Shown here one piece after another: positions 1 through 8,545 of a DNA stretch of 38,636 nt. Both the position numbers and the translations under genes were made by a program. Below the pieces are notes generated by a model. That model searched no databases. It saw only the letters and a program-made list of their open reading frames with translations, and was not told the DNA's origin. The stretch is from Pirellulaceae bacterium (GTDB lineage Bacteria > Planctomycetota > Planctomycetia > Pirellulales > Pirellulaceae). The stretch spans positions 1 through 38,636 of the forward strand of contig JASMLW010000485.1 of assembly GCA_030748485.1 (NCBI GenBank), given 5' to 3'. Position 1 is the first letter of the stretch, and the number at the start of each line of letters is the position of its first letter.

Positions 1-456
1 CAATATCTCCCGCATCTCTTCGTCGATCTGCTCGAGCGCTTCCGCCACCAGCTGTTCACGTTCCTGGCGACCATAGGCTTTGCTCGGTGTCGCGATGGAG
101 CCACTCAGTTTGTGCGCGAAGGCGATGGAGGAGTAACTAAAGACGGGCTCATGGCGCGCGAGGTCGCGTTTCTGGGCGTAGACCTTGCGGATCGTGTCGT
201 TCCATTCGTCGTCCATCAACTGGTACCACCACCAGTACTCCTCGGTCGCGCAGGCTGACGGGTCGCGTCGCCAACGATCGGCGACACGGCCAAAGACGCT
301 CTGCAGAATGTCACCGGGATCCAACAATCGCTCCAGTTGTGGCTGATGGAGCGATCGACCGGTGATGGCTTTCAAGAGCGGCTCTTGAAACTTCTCAAAG
401 CAAGCCCCCAGGTGCGCCATGTCGCCCACTGCCAACGTCCTCGAGTCATCCGCCAT
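1..456 (-). CDS. ECF-like RNA polymerase sigma factor, 3' part outside the window
   Basis: The first 152 codons are visible and the gene runs off the left edge. Residues 45-57 (LLDPGDILQSVFG) resemble the region 2 helix of planctomycete ECF sigma factors, where a D-P-x-D-V-V-Q-S-x-F pattern is usual. The stretch around 70-105 has the Trp-rich and basic character of the rest of region 2. Residues 136-152 (LVAEALEQIDEEMREIL) look like the start of region 4. The chosen ATG is at 456; an in-frame stop lies just upstream, and a second ATG at 420 is possible. Neither has a strong ribosome binding site. It lies downstream of the kinase gene on the same strand, 145 bases after it, so it may belong to the same regulatory cluster. 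Its target promoters cannot be told. The family call is good but not certain because the DNA-binding half is missing. Confidence 0.7.
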   Translation of the reverse strand, partial: MADDSRTLAVGDMAHLGACFEKFQEPLLKAITGRSLHQPQLERLLDPGDILQSVFGRVADRWRRDPSACATEEYWWWYQLMDDEWNDTIRKVYAQKRDLARHEPVFSYSSIAFAHKLSGSIATPSKAYGRQEREQLVAEALEQIDEEMREIL

Positions 457-601
457 GTTGAGTTCCACATGTCAACAGATTGAGATAAGGGGAATAGATG
501 AACCCTCATCAAGCAATCCGCCGACAGCGGCCACGCGACTCACTTTTTATCAGATCTTCTCGCCACATGTGCCTGGCTGTTGCCGGGCGAGCCGGTCCGA
601 G

Positions 602-3433
602 CTACCGACTTGTCGGCAGTTTCCAAGTGCGGACGGATCCGTCCCAACCGCTCGAAATCGCCATCGATTCGTCGGCCAGAAACCGCAACCCCGAGACCGG
701 GCCTTCATGACCGTGCAGATTGGTCAGCGCTTCTGGTCCCATCCGTCCCGTGTCGACGACGCGCACGTCGAGAGAGCCTTGGGCGAGAATCCGCGATTCA
801 TCAGCGCTAATGTCAACGCCGAGAATCCCATTCCGCAACCCGTACCGATAAAGCACTTCGCCGTCGGGCACGCTGTAACACTGAATGAACAACGCGTTGC
901 CGGCGTACAGATGCGATCCGTTGGCGGTGAACGCGAGACAGTGTGTCGGTCCGGGGCGATTGCGGATGGTCTGGACGACCTCATTGGTCGCCGCATCGAC
1001 CAACTTGATGACACCCTCTTGTCCGCCGGCGGCGATCAATTTTCCGTCGGGCGAGAAGGCGACGGACCAATAGAAAATCTCACGGTCCTCGGTAACGTGC
1101 GAAACGACGTCTCCCGTCTCCGCGTCATACAGAATGAGGCTGCGCAGGTCGCGGTGCTGGGTCGCGACCTCCGGACGATTCCATGGCTCCGCATTCACGT
1201 TGAATGACGCCAACACCGACAGTCCGTCGGGAGAAAACGCGACGCGGTGCGGAGTGACAGGCAGTGCGATCCGACGTATCGATTGGCCGCTGGCCAAGTC
1301 CCAAACGCGGAGCGTGCGATCACCGGCGCAAGTCGCCAACCGCTTCCCGTCGGATGAAACGGCCAGATCGCCAATCGGTTTCTGATGCCCAGTGAACTGC
1401 CGGTCGATGGTCAGCTTGTCGACATCGATTTCGTAAACCTTGCGATCGCTGCTGGCCGCGTAGGCGACGAGCTTGTCAGGCGACAAGGCGAGTGCGTTCA
1501 CCCGCTGAGGTATGGGCAACACTCCCACTTGGCCGAACAGATTTTTTTCGTCGGCCTGCCGCGGCGGTGGTTCCGCGGCTCCAACGGCGGCCTCAACTGG
1601 CCTCGGCTGATCTACTTTGGCGCGCGTGACGCGGATCACTTCGCTCGCGTTCGAGCCAATCTCAATCGTATCGCGGTCCGCTTGGAAACGACCGCCGTCG
1701 CCGACAACGTCGACCAGATAGGTGCCACTGGCCAAACTGGCTCGCCAGCCTTTGTCGGCGCTCAAGACGGCGACAATGCGATCGTTCCGGCGCAAATGAA
1801 CCGCCAGACCCACCGAATCCCGGTCCGCCACGATGACCTGCAAGTGGCCGCGCGAAGTGGGAATCAACCAGAATGCCGACGCGGCCGCCGCCCCCACCGC
1901 CAGACCACCCACCACGACCGCACGGCGCTTGACCAAGCGGGGAGCGTGCCGCGCCAGCGCTCGTTCGCGATCCCGTTCGTGGGCCAACGCGACGCGAGCG
2001 TCCAAATCGCGGAAGAATGACTCCACGTCGCGCGGGATCGCTGACAACGCGCCGGCAGGTAATGCGGCGTCAATGTCGCCTGACGACAACTCGTTCAGCG
2101 CCGAAACAACATCCAACATGGCGTCCGGTCGGTCGGCCGGCCGCTTGGCGACCATCCGCTGAATCAACTCGTCGAGTTCCGCTGGCGCGTCGATGTCCGC
2201 CGTAAGCTGCGGGAATGGCGATTCCCGATGCGCTTGAAGTTTGCCCAACGCGGTGGAGTTGGGAAACGGCACGCGGCCGGTCAAAAGGTGAAACAGCGAA
2301 CAACCCAAGCTGTAGATGTCCGAGCGCTCGTCGACGCGTTCGCCGTCGAAGGCCTGTTCGGGACTCATGTAGTCGACCGTACCCATGATCTGGCCGGCGC
2401 TGGTCAAGTCAACGGACGGCCCCGGTTCGACCAGGCGAGCCAGACCGAGGTCGGAGACTTTGACGGTTCCGTCCAGGAAGACCATCAGGTTGCTCGGCTT
2501 CACGTCGCGGTGAACGATCCCTTGAGCATGCGCCGCCGCCAACCCCAACGCCGCTTGGCGGATGTAATGAACAGCTCGCCTCCACGGCAGCGCCCCCTCT
2601 GTTTTCACGACGCGGCCGAGATCCGACCCACTCACATACTCCATCACCAAGTAGTCGCCGTCGTCCGTTTGGCCAGCGTCGAAGGCGGTCAGAACGTGCG
2701 TGTGCGAGATCCCGGCGATCGCCCGTGTCTCGCGACGAAACCTCTCGCGTGTGGAGGGCTGCGCCGACAGATAGGGAGCCAGAACTTTGACTGCGACCAA
2801 GCGGTCCATCTGCAGATTTCGCGCCTTGTAGACGCGTCCCATTCCACCAGCCCCGATCTCGTCCTGCAGTAGATTACCTCCGAGCAGCAACTTGTCGCCG
2901 CGACCCAGGCACAGTTCGGCTGCTTGGAAGCAAGTCAGTTTCCTGTGATCGACCAGCCACCTCGCCAATCCAACCGGCGCGGTTCGCGCGGCGGCGGGCG
3001 CCTCTCGGACAAGGCCCGCCAACTCGTCGGTCGTGAACAGACCGCACTCGACAACGGCCGCCTCCAATTCCGGTCCGGTCGTGAGCACGCGGTTCACGTC
3101 GCCTCTGATTTGCCGACTCAACTCACCGGCGGCGATCTGTTGGTGAGACGGCGAAATCTGACAGATACGCGCTGCGAGACGACGAATCTCAGGATCGATG
3201 GCGACGTCTCGATCGCGGATGTCGCGGAGTCCGACGAGCAATTCGTCAGGCTGCGACTCGACCGACTCCAACGCCGATTGGCAGTTGGTGCAAATCTCCA
3301 AGTGCGATTCAACAATCGTCGCCTCAGCCCGGCCGAGGACACCGAGGCTGTAGGCGCGCAGCTCGTCGTCAGTCGAACACTTTCGATTCACGATCGACTC
3401 TTCAAATTGCGGTCGGAGCACAACATATGTCAA
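602..3433 (-). CDS. Membrane-anchored Ser/Thr protein kinase with N-terminal zinc finger and C-terminal WD40 repeats
   Basis: 943 residues. Residues 44-51 carry an H-x3-C-x2-C motif typical of anti-sigma-factor zinc fingers. The Hanks-type kinase domain spans about 185-450: glycine loop GAGGMGRVY at 194-202, ATP-binding Lys216 in VAVKVL, catalytic HRDVKPSN at 308-315, DLG instead of DFG at 328-330, and SPEQ at 357-360. A single transmembrane helix lies at about 505-525. The rest (about 635-943) is a WD40 beta-propeller with recurring S-P-D-G and W-D motifs, expected on the far side of the membrane from the kinase. The gene follows an ECF sigma factor gene by 78 bases. Planctomycetes often pair such kinases with ECF sigma factors, and phosphorylation or zinc-finger binding of the sigma factor is the likely link (inference). 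The start gives an ORF reading MTYVVLRPQF; a slightly later start before the zinc finger is also possible. Confidence 0.93.
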   Translation of the reverse strand: MTYVVLRPQFEESIVNRKCSTDDELRAYSLGVLGRAEATIVESHLEICTNCQSALESVESQPDELLVGLRDIRDRDVAIDPEIRRLAARICQISPSHQQIAAGELSRQIRGDVNRVLTTGPELEAAVVECGLFTTDELAGLVREAPAAARTAPVGLARWLVDHRKLTCFQAAELCLGRGDKLLLGGNLLQDEIGAGGMGRVYKARNLQMDRLVAVKVLAPYLSAQPSTRERFRRETRAIAGISHTHVLTAFDAGQTDDGDYLVMEYVSGSDLGRVVKTEGALPWRRAVHYIRQAALGLAAAHAQGIVHRDVKPSNLMVFLDGTVKVSDLGLARLVEPGPSVDLTSAGQIMGTVDYMSPEQAFDGERVDERSDIYSLGCSLFHLLTGRVPFPNSTALGKLQAHRESPFPQLTADIDAPAELDELIQRMVAKRPADRPDAMLDVVSALNELSSGDIDAALPAGALSAIPRDVESFFRDLDARVALAHERDRERALARHAPRLVKRRAVVVGGLAVGAAAASAFWLIPTSRGHLQVIVADRDSVGLAVHLRRNDRIVAVLSADKGWRASLASGTYLVDVVGDGGRFQADRDTIEIGSNASEVIRVTRAKVDQPRPVEAAVGAAEPPPRQADEKNLFGQVGVLPIPQRVNALALSPDKLVAYAASSDRKVYEIDVDKLTIDRQFTGHQKPIGDLAVSSDGKRLATCAGDRTLRVWDLASGQSIRRIALPVTPHRVAFSPDGLSVLASFNVNAEPWNRPEVATQHRDLRSLILYDAETGDVVSHVTEDREIFYWSVAFSPDGKLIAAGGQEGVIKLVDAATNEVVQTIRNRPGPTHCLAFTANGSHLYAGNALFIQCYSVPDGEVLYRYGLRNGILGVDISADESRILAQGSLDVRVVDTGRMGPEALTNLHGHEGPVSGLRFLADESMAISSGWDGSVRTWKLPTSR

Positions 3434-3511
3434 ACCTACGAACTAGAACGGCGGGCTGTCACACAATCCGCCGCGTTTCGATGCGCGACGTTGCGCGGCG
3501 TTGCAGGAGAT

Positions 3512-4120
3512 TCACTCGACATCGCCCATCTCCTCGCGAGTTCGGCGGAGAATACGGTACTTCGCCTGCCTGACGGCGCCGGCCGTCATTCCCAATTGGT
3601 CGGCGACGTCCTGAGACGATCTGCCGTCGACCGCAGTCAGCCAAAACGCCTGCCAGGCCAGATCGCTGAATTCGGCTTGAATAAGTTGCAGGACGCGTCC
3701 GAAGAGCTCCTGTACGTCGGGGTCAGCTTCTCCATTTGCATCTTCTCCATTTGCATCGTCGTCGGGAATGTTGTTCAAGCGCAACAGGGCATCCGTGCCA
3801 CCCTGTCCACCAGGACGATCGGCGTTGCCGCGCACGAAATCGACAACTCGACTCTTGAAGATCGTCCTCAGCCAACCACGAAACGTACTGCGTTGACCTT
3901 CCCGCCTGAATCCGCCAAACGACTGAGCTACCGTGCGAAACACATCCTGTGTAACGTCCTCCGATTCATCGCGGCTCAATTCAGCGCGGCGACACCAGTA
4001 GTAAATGAGCGGGGTGTAGAGATGGACCATTCGCTCCCATGCAGGTCCATCCCCGTCGCGCATTCTCCGCAAGAGGGTTAGCGAAGTGGCTGAAAACTGA
4101 CCGGATGCTGTTCGTCGCAT
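3512..4120 (-). CDS. ECF-family RNA polymerase sigma factor
   Basis: 202 residues, normal length for the family. Region 2 covers about 28-95, with AWERMVHLYTPLIYYWCRR, the DESEDVTQDVF helix (51-61) for core polymerase binding, and FRGWLRTIFKSRVVDF (80-95) for the -10 element. Region 4 covers about 138-197, with a helix-turn-helix around GRSSQDVADQLGMTAGAVRQAKYRILRR (166-193) for the -35 element. The linker between them holds a duplicated ANGED/ANGEA pentapeptide encoded by a perfect 15-bp tandem repeat at 3728-3757. The ATG at 4120 is the chosen start. The kinase/WD40 gene follows on the same strand, which is the usual ECF-kinase pairing in this phylum. The gene diverges from the surface protein at 4388, which could be one of its targets (inference). 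Confidence 0.95.
   Translation of the reverse strand: MRRTASGQFSATSLTLLRRMRDGDGPAWERMVHLYTPLIYYWCRRAELSRDESEDVTQDVFRTVAQSFGGFRREGQRSTFRGWLRTIFKSRVVDFVRGNADRPGGQGGTDALLRLNNIPDDDANGEDANGEADPDVQELFGRVLQLIQAEFSDLAWQAFWLTAVDGRSSQDVADQLGMTAGAVRQAKYRILRRTREEMGDVE
3728..3757. repeat. 15-bp perfect tandem repeat, two copies, inside the ECF sigma gene
   Basis: The unit TTCTCCATTTGCATC occurs at 3728-3742 and again at 3743-3757. It is in frame and encodes the duplicated linker residues between sigma regions 2 and 4. Copy number could change by slippage without breaking the frame. Confidence 0.9.
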
Positions 4121-4387
4121 TGATTCTGGTTATGCGAATGCCTTGCCGCGCCGCCACTTTGGCCGATGGAGACCGACTCATTCTAGCTGCCCATGAGTGC
4201 CGTTCAATCGAATCGGCGGGATCCCGGCACGTCTCCAAACTGCCTGCCAGTTCCCGAGTTGTAGCAATTGTCGGCCGGCGGATCGATCGAGTGCGGAATT
4301 TTCTGTGACACGGCTTCGTTCGGGTTCATAGGACGAATGTCCAATCCACTTCGATCCAGGACTGGCGAGAATCAAGAAAGGCCCACA

Positions 4388-6439
4388 ATGCTCAACAACT
4401 TCTTCTCCCCCCGCCAACTCGCTCGTCGACAACGCCGCCGCAGGAGGCCGCTGGATCGCAGGACCCTCACGTTCGAAACTTGTGAGGATCGGCGGCTGCT
4501 GGCCGTATTGGGAGTCACCATTGACCGAGATCAAGTTCTCGAATTCAACGGCAACGGGGCGGCCAACGCGACCATCGTTCGCGACGACACGATCGGCGAA
4601 CTGACTGTCTCGCTCTCGAGCGACGACACTTCCGAGATGACCGTTCAGCCGTCGGTCACGATGGCCAGCGGCGTCGGATCGGCAGTCGTCCCTCTCAATG
4701 TTGTCGACGACGCGCTCCTGGACGGTTTGCAAACAGTCACCATCACCGCGTCGGCGAGCGGCTTCACGAGCGGCAGCGACACGATCGATGTCCGCGACAT
4801 CGAAACACTCTCGCTCGCGGTGGCTGACGAGTCGATTGCCAACGGCGGAGCGACGACGGCGACATTGGCGCGGAGCAACACCGACGTCGCCGCGCCGCTG
4901 TTGGTGAATATCCAAGACGAACACGCGGCCGACCTCGTGATTCCGAGTCAGGTGGAGATTCCAGCCGGCCAGCAGTCGGTGCAGTTTTCGATCTCAACAT
5001 TGGACGATGGCATAGTCGATGGCACTCGAACAATACAGCTTGTCGTTTTCACTGACGGATACCTGAACGGTTCCGACACCCTGGAGATCACGGAATCCGA
5101 CATAACTGGCGTCGACGCGGCGGCGGACGGATACGCAATCGACATCGATCAAGACGGGTCGTTCTCCAGGATTGTGACGACGGGATACAGCGACCAATCT
5201 CGGGCCGCGGCGAGTGAGCGCCGCGCGTTGTTTGAATTCGACGTCTCCAACATCAATAGCGCCGTTGATCAGGCGACGTTGACGCTCCGCGTACAAGGAT
5301 ATTCGGCCAGTCAGGGAGTTGGACCGACGGTCGAGTTCTTCGGTTACGTGGGCGACGGTTCGTTGAGTTCGGCGGACGCGACAGCGGGACAAAAGGTCGG
5401 TGAGTTTCTCGTGCCGGGCAGCGACGGCGTGAGACGATACGCCGTGCCGTTGGACTTGGCGTGGCTGCAGCCGCTCGTCGGTGTGGCGGACCACCTGGGA
5501 TTCTCCGCTCGCATTGCCGACGGCTCGAACGTTTCCTTCACCAGCTCGCGAAACACGTTTTCACACGAGTCAAACCATCCGATGCTGCAGTTTTCGTTAG
5601 CGTCACAACCGTCCCCGACGGCGGTCGACGACGCCGCGGCGACCGATGAAGACGCAGCGACGCCGATCGCCGTGTTGAACAACGACTTCGGAACGGAACT
5701 GACCGTCACAGGAGTGACCGATCCGGCGCACGGAACGGCGGTGATCAACAATGATCAGACGGTGACGTACACGCCGGCTGCGAACTTCTTCGGCGACGAC
5801 AGTTTCTCGTACTCGATTCGCGACGCCAGTGGCGACACCGATCAAGGGACCGTTGAGGTGACGGTGAAACCGATCAACGACAGTCCCGTGGGCCGCAATG
5901 ACGTTGTCTCGACAAATGAAGATCAGCCGGTCACCGTTGATGTGCTCGACAACGACTTAGACGTCGATGGCGACACGCTCTCGATCGATCGACTGACTCA
6001 ACCCGCGCACGGAACGGCGGTCGTCAACAACGACAACACGGTCACCTACACCCCCGACGCCGACTACTTTGGCGCGGACTCGCTTGTTTACAGCGCCACA
6101 GACGGCAATGGCGGGTTCAGCCGAGCTTTCGTCAACATCAGTGTCGCCGCGGTGAATGACGATCCTACCGTCGTCGACGCCGTATTCGCTATCGAGGAGA
6201 ATTCGCCCGTCGGTTTGGAACTCGGTCAAATCAGCGCTGCGGATATCGACGGCGACGAGCTGGCCTTTGCTTTGGCCGGTGAAGACGCGGCTGCGTTCGC
6301 GATCGATTCAGCGACCGGAGTCCTGTCCGTCGCGGACGCTGCGTTGCTCGATTACGAAACGCAGTCGCGATTTGATTTCGATGTCGCCGTTACCGATGCA
6401 ACGGAGGCGCCGCAACGGGAAGTATTCGAGTTGACCTGA
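4388..6439 (+). CDS. Large secreted or surface repeat protein (Calx-beta-like, Ig-like and cadherin-like repeats), frameshifted at its 3' end
   Basis: 683 residues from ATG 4388, which has an AGAAAGG ribosome binding site 6-7 bases upstream; the frame is open further upstream without a good start. The basic N-terminus followed by TCEDRRLLAV (31-40) is the leader typical of large planctomycete surface proteins. Two Calx-beta-like repeats lie at about 41-139 and 141-238. A beta-rich domain (about 240-407) with repeated R-A-L-F-E-F-D-style strands may be carbohydrate binding. Two Ig-like repeats with N-x-D and H-G-T-A-V-x-N-N-D-x-T-V-T-Y-T-P motifs lie at about 410-497 and 500-590. A cadherin-like repeat runs from 591 to the end. 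The reading frame stops at 6437-6439 just where the next strand of the cadherin repeat should be; the missing part continues in another frame up to 6837 (next entry). Function is probably structural or adhesive; the exact role is unknown. Confidence 0.85.
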   Translation: MLNNFFSPRQLARRQRRRRRPLDRRTLTFETCEDRRLLAVLGVTIDRDQVLEFNGNGAANATIVRDDTIGELTVSLSSDDTSEMTVQPSVTMASGVGSAVVPLNVVDDALLDGLQTVTITASASGFTSGSDTIDVRDIETLSLAVADESIANGGATTATLARSNTDVAAPLLVNIQDEHAADLVIPSQVEIPAGQQSVQFSISTLDDGIVDGTRTIQLVVFTDGYLNGSDTLEITESDITGVDAAADGYAIDIDQDGSFSRIVTTGYSDQSRAAASERRALFEFDVSNINSAVDQATLTLRVQGYSASQGVGPTVEFFGYVGDGSLSSADATAGQKVGEFLVPGSDGVRRYAVPLDLAWLQPLVGVADHLGFSARIADGSNVSFTSSRNTFSHESNHPMLQFSLASQPSPTAVDDAAATDEDAATPIAVLNNDFGTELTVTGVTDPAHGTAVINNDQTVTYTPAANFFGDDSFSYSIRDASGDTDQGTVEVTVKPINDSPVGRNDVVSTNEDQPVTVDVLDNDLDVDGDTLSIDRLTQPAHGTAVVNNDNTVTYTPDADYFGADSLVYSATDGNGGFSRAFVNISVAAVNDDPTVVDAVFAIEENSPVGLELGQISAADIDGDELAFALAGEDAAAFAIDSATGVLSVADAALLDYETQSRFDFDVAVTDATEAPQREVFELT

Positions 6440-6837
6440 CGGACGAGTTAGAAGTTGAGATCGACGTGCTCCCGAAAGACCGTCGCAACCGCGTCAAGCT
6501 CCGATCCAAGAATATCGACGTTGCCGTGCTTGCCTCGGCCACGTTCGACCCGTTGACAATGCTGGACTTGAGCACCGTTCGTTTGCGTGAGGTCGACGCG
6601 AGCGAAGGAGCTTCCATCCGTTCTCACCGCAAACGCGGGTATCGATTCACGCAACGCGATGTGAACGGCGACGGCCGCCTGGACCTGGTGCTGCGCTTCA
6701 AGTTGGCGGACGTTGGCGTTCACAGGGATAGTACGGCAGTCGTACTGGAAGGAAATCTGCTGCCAGCCCATGGAGGCGACTCCTTCTCCGTGGAACAGGA
6801 GATCAAGGTTCGCGGTCGACGCGGCAAGCGCAAGTAG
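6424..6837 (+). pseudogene. C-terminal part of the surface protein, displaced by a frameshift
   Basis: This frame, read from about 6424, gives IRVDLTDELEVEIDVLPKD and continues to a stop at 6837 (137 residues). It completes the last strand of the upstream cadherin repeat and then runs through a domain common at the C-terminus of planctomycete secreted proteins: V-x-V-K-P then V-A-V-L-x-x-x-x-F-D, then D-L-S-T-V-R-L, then RDVNGDGRLDLVLRF, an EF-hand-like calcium loop. It needs a shift from the frame of 4388-6439 to this one near 6415-6430. A GTG at 6466 could start it alone, but there is no ribosome binding site and no leader. Either the gene is a true recent frameshift, or the assembly lacks one base (or has two extra) here. 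Confidence 0.75.
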
Positions 6838-6995
6838 GCCGACGACGCCCGGGGGTCCGAATCGATTTGCGGTTTGAGGCGTGATGAGTGAGAATCGAAC
6901 GCTATTGGAGGAAACTCGAGTCGACTGACGCGACCGGCTAGTTGCCACGATCGATTCTGACGATCTAACGGCGGTCAGGGCAAAGGAACGCGTTG

Positions 6996-8414
6996 ATGCT
7001 CTCAATTTTCGATGACGACGGCCCCCTTAGTCGGCCCCTCAGTCGGCGCAGTATGTTGACGGTTGGCGGACTCGGACTGGGCGGGCTGTCGCTGGCCGAC
7101 TTGCTGGCGGCCGATTCGATCGGTGGGGCGGTGGGTAAGCCCTTCACCACCGGTCGCTCGGTCATCTTTCTGCTGCAACACGGCGGGCCGACACAATTCG
7201 AAACGTTCGACCCGAAACTGGATGTCCCCTCCTCCATTCGCACGGTCGGCGGAGCGGCGCAGACCTCCATCCCCGGAGTCCACTTTGGGGCGACGATGTC
7301 CAGTATCGCTCGCCACGCCCATCGTTTGGCGATCGTCAGATCGTATGCGACCGGAAGCGGCGGACACAGCAACCGTCCGCTGGTGAGCCGTTCGTCGCTC
7401 GACGCCAACATCGGCTCGATCTACGCTCGCCTGGTGGGTTCGAATCACCCGCTCTCGGGCATGCCGACCAACATCGCCCTCTACCCGAACTCCGTTGAGC
7501 CGGATGATCTGGGGCCGGATGAGAGGTTCGGCAAGATCGGTTCGCCCGGCTCCCTGGGCAGCGCCAACGCGCCGTTTGCACCCGGTGGCGGCTCGGCGTT
7601 ACAGAAAAACATGCAACTGACGCTCTCGCGGCAACGGTTCGACGATCGCCGCGAGCTGCTCAACTCGCTCGACCGGCTGAAGCGCGACAGCGACCGCAAC
7701 GGTGAGTTCGAGGGCGTCGACACGTATCGGCAACAAGCATTCGACATGGTGCTGCGGGGAGTCGCCAACGCATTCGATCTCACCAAAGAAGATCCTCGCA
7801 CCATCGAGCGTTACGACACGCGGCCATACATTTACGACGAGCGTTACACCGACAAGACCAACGGACGGGCTGGCCGCAAGTGGTATCAAACCAACGCTCG
7901 CACGCTGGGCAGACAGTTGCTGCTGGCGCGTCGATTGTGCGAAGCCGGCTGCGGATTCGTGACGATCGCCACGCGTTTCGTGTGGGACATGCACGGCGAC
8001 AAGAACAACCTCGGCGTCGCCCGCGGGATGGAGGCGGTCGGCCAGCCCTTTGACCACGCCGTCTCAGCGTTCATCGAAGATTGCCAAGACCGCGGGCTGC
8101 ACGACAAGATCCTGCTCGTCTCGACAGGCGAAATGGGACGTACGCCGAAAATCAACAAGAACGGCGGACGCGATCACTGGGGACGGCTCACGCCGTTGAT
8201 GCTTTACGGCGGCGGAGTCACAAGCGGCCAGGTGATCGGACAGTCGGCCCGCGACGGAGCCGCGCCGGTCGCCGACCCGGTCAACTCAGATCACCTTTTC
8301 GCCACGATCATGCACGCGTTGTTCGACGTGGGCCAGTTGCGAATCACGCAAGGTTTGCCGAGCGACCTGGTGCGATTCTCGTCGTCCGGCGAGCCGATTC
8401 CCGGCCTCTTCTAG
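6996..8414 (+). CDS. DUF1501 protein with twin-arginine leader
   Basis: 472 residues from ATG 6996, with AAAGGA about 9 bases upstream; a TTG directly before it is in frame but less likely. The N-terminus carries a twin-arginine leader (SRRSML at 16-21 followed by a hydrophobic Gly/Leu stretch), so export through Tat is expected. The body shows the DUF1501 signature, a distant alkaline-phosphatase/sulfatase fold: FLLQHGGPTQFETFDPK near residues 57-73, a late D-M-H-G-D motif, and GEMGRTPKINKNGGRDHWG toward the C-terminus. Such proteins are very numerous in planctomycetes and are usually encoded beside DUF1553 cytochrome proteins. This one stands alone between the surface protein and a serine hydrolase. 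The substrate is unknown. Confidence 0.93.
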   Translation: MLSIFDDDGPLSRPLSRRSMLTVGGLGLGGLSLADLLAADSIGGAVGKPFTTGRSVIFLLQHGGPTQFETFDPKLDVPSSIRTVGGAAQTSIPGVHFGATMSSIARHAHRLAIVRSYATGSGGHSNRPLVSRSSLDANIGSIYARLVGSNHPLSGMPTNIALYPNSVEPDDLGPDERFGKIGSPGSLGSANAPFAPGGGSALQKNMQLTLSRQRFDDRRELLNSLDRLKRDSDRNGEFEGVDTYRQQAFDMVLRGVANAFDLTKEDPRTIERYDTRPYIYDERYTDKTNGRAGRKWYQTNARTLGRQLLLARRLCEAGCGFVTIATRFVWDMHGDKNNLGVARGMEAVGQPFDHAVSAFIEDCQDRGLHDKILLVSTGEMGRTPKINKNGGRDHWGRLTPLMLYGGGVTSGQVIGQSARDGAAPVADPVNSDHLFATIMHALFDVGQLRITQGLPSDLVRFSSSGEPIPGLF

Positions 8415-8545
8415 CCCGACTGCGGCCGGCTTCGTGCGAGTTCACTTCTTTTGCATCCGAGCAGTTCTCTGATGCACACCGTTACGTCCCGGACGGATAT
8501 GATGTCGGCTCCGACTTTCCTATCCACATCGCCAAGGGCCCCGTC

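Noticed and set aside
7436..7452. T-arm-like GGGTTCGAATCACCC
   Set aside because: It lies inside the DUF1501 coding sequence, with no acceptor or anticodon stem around it.
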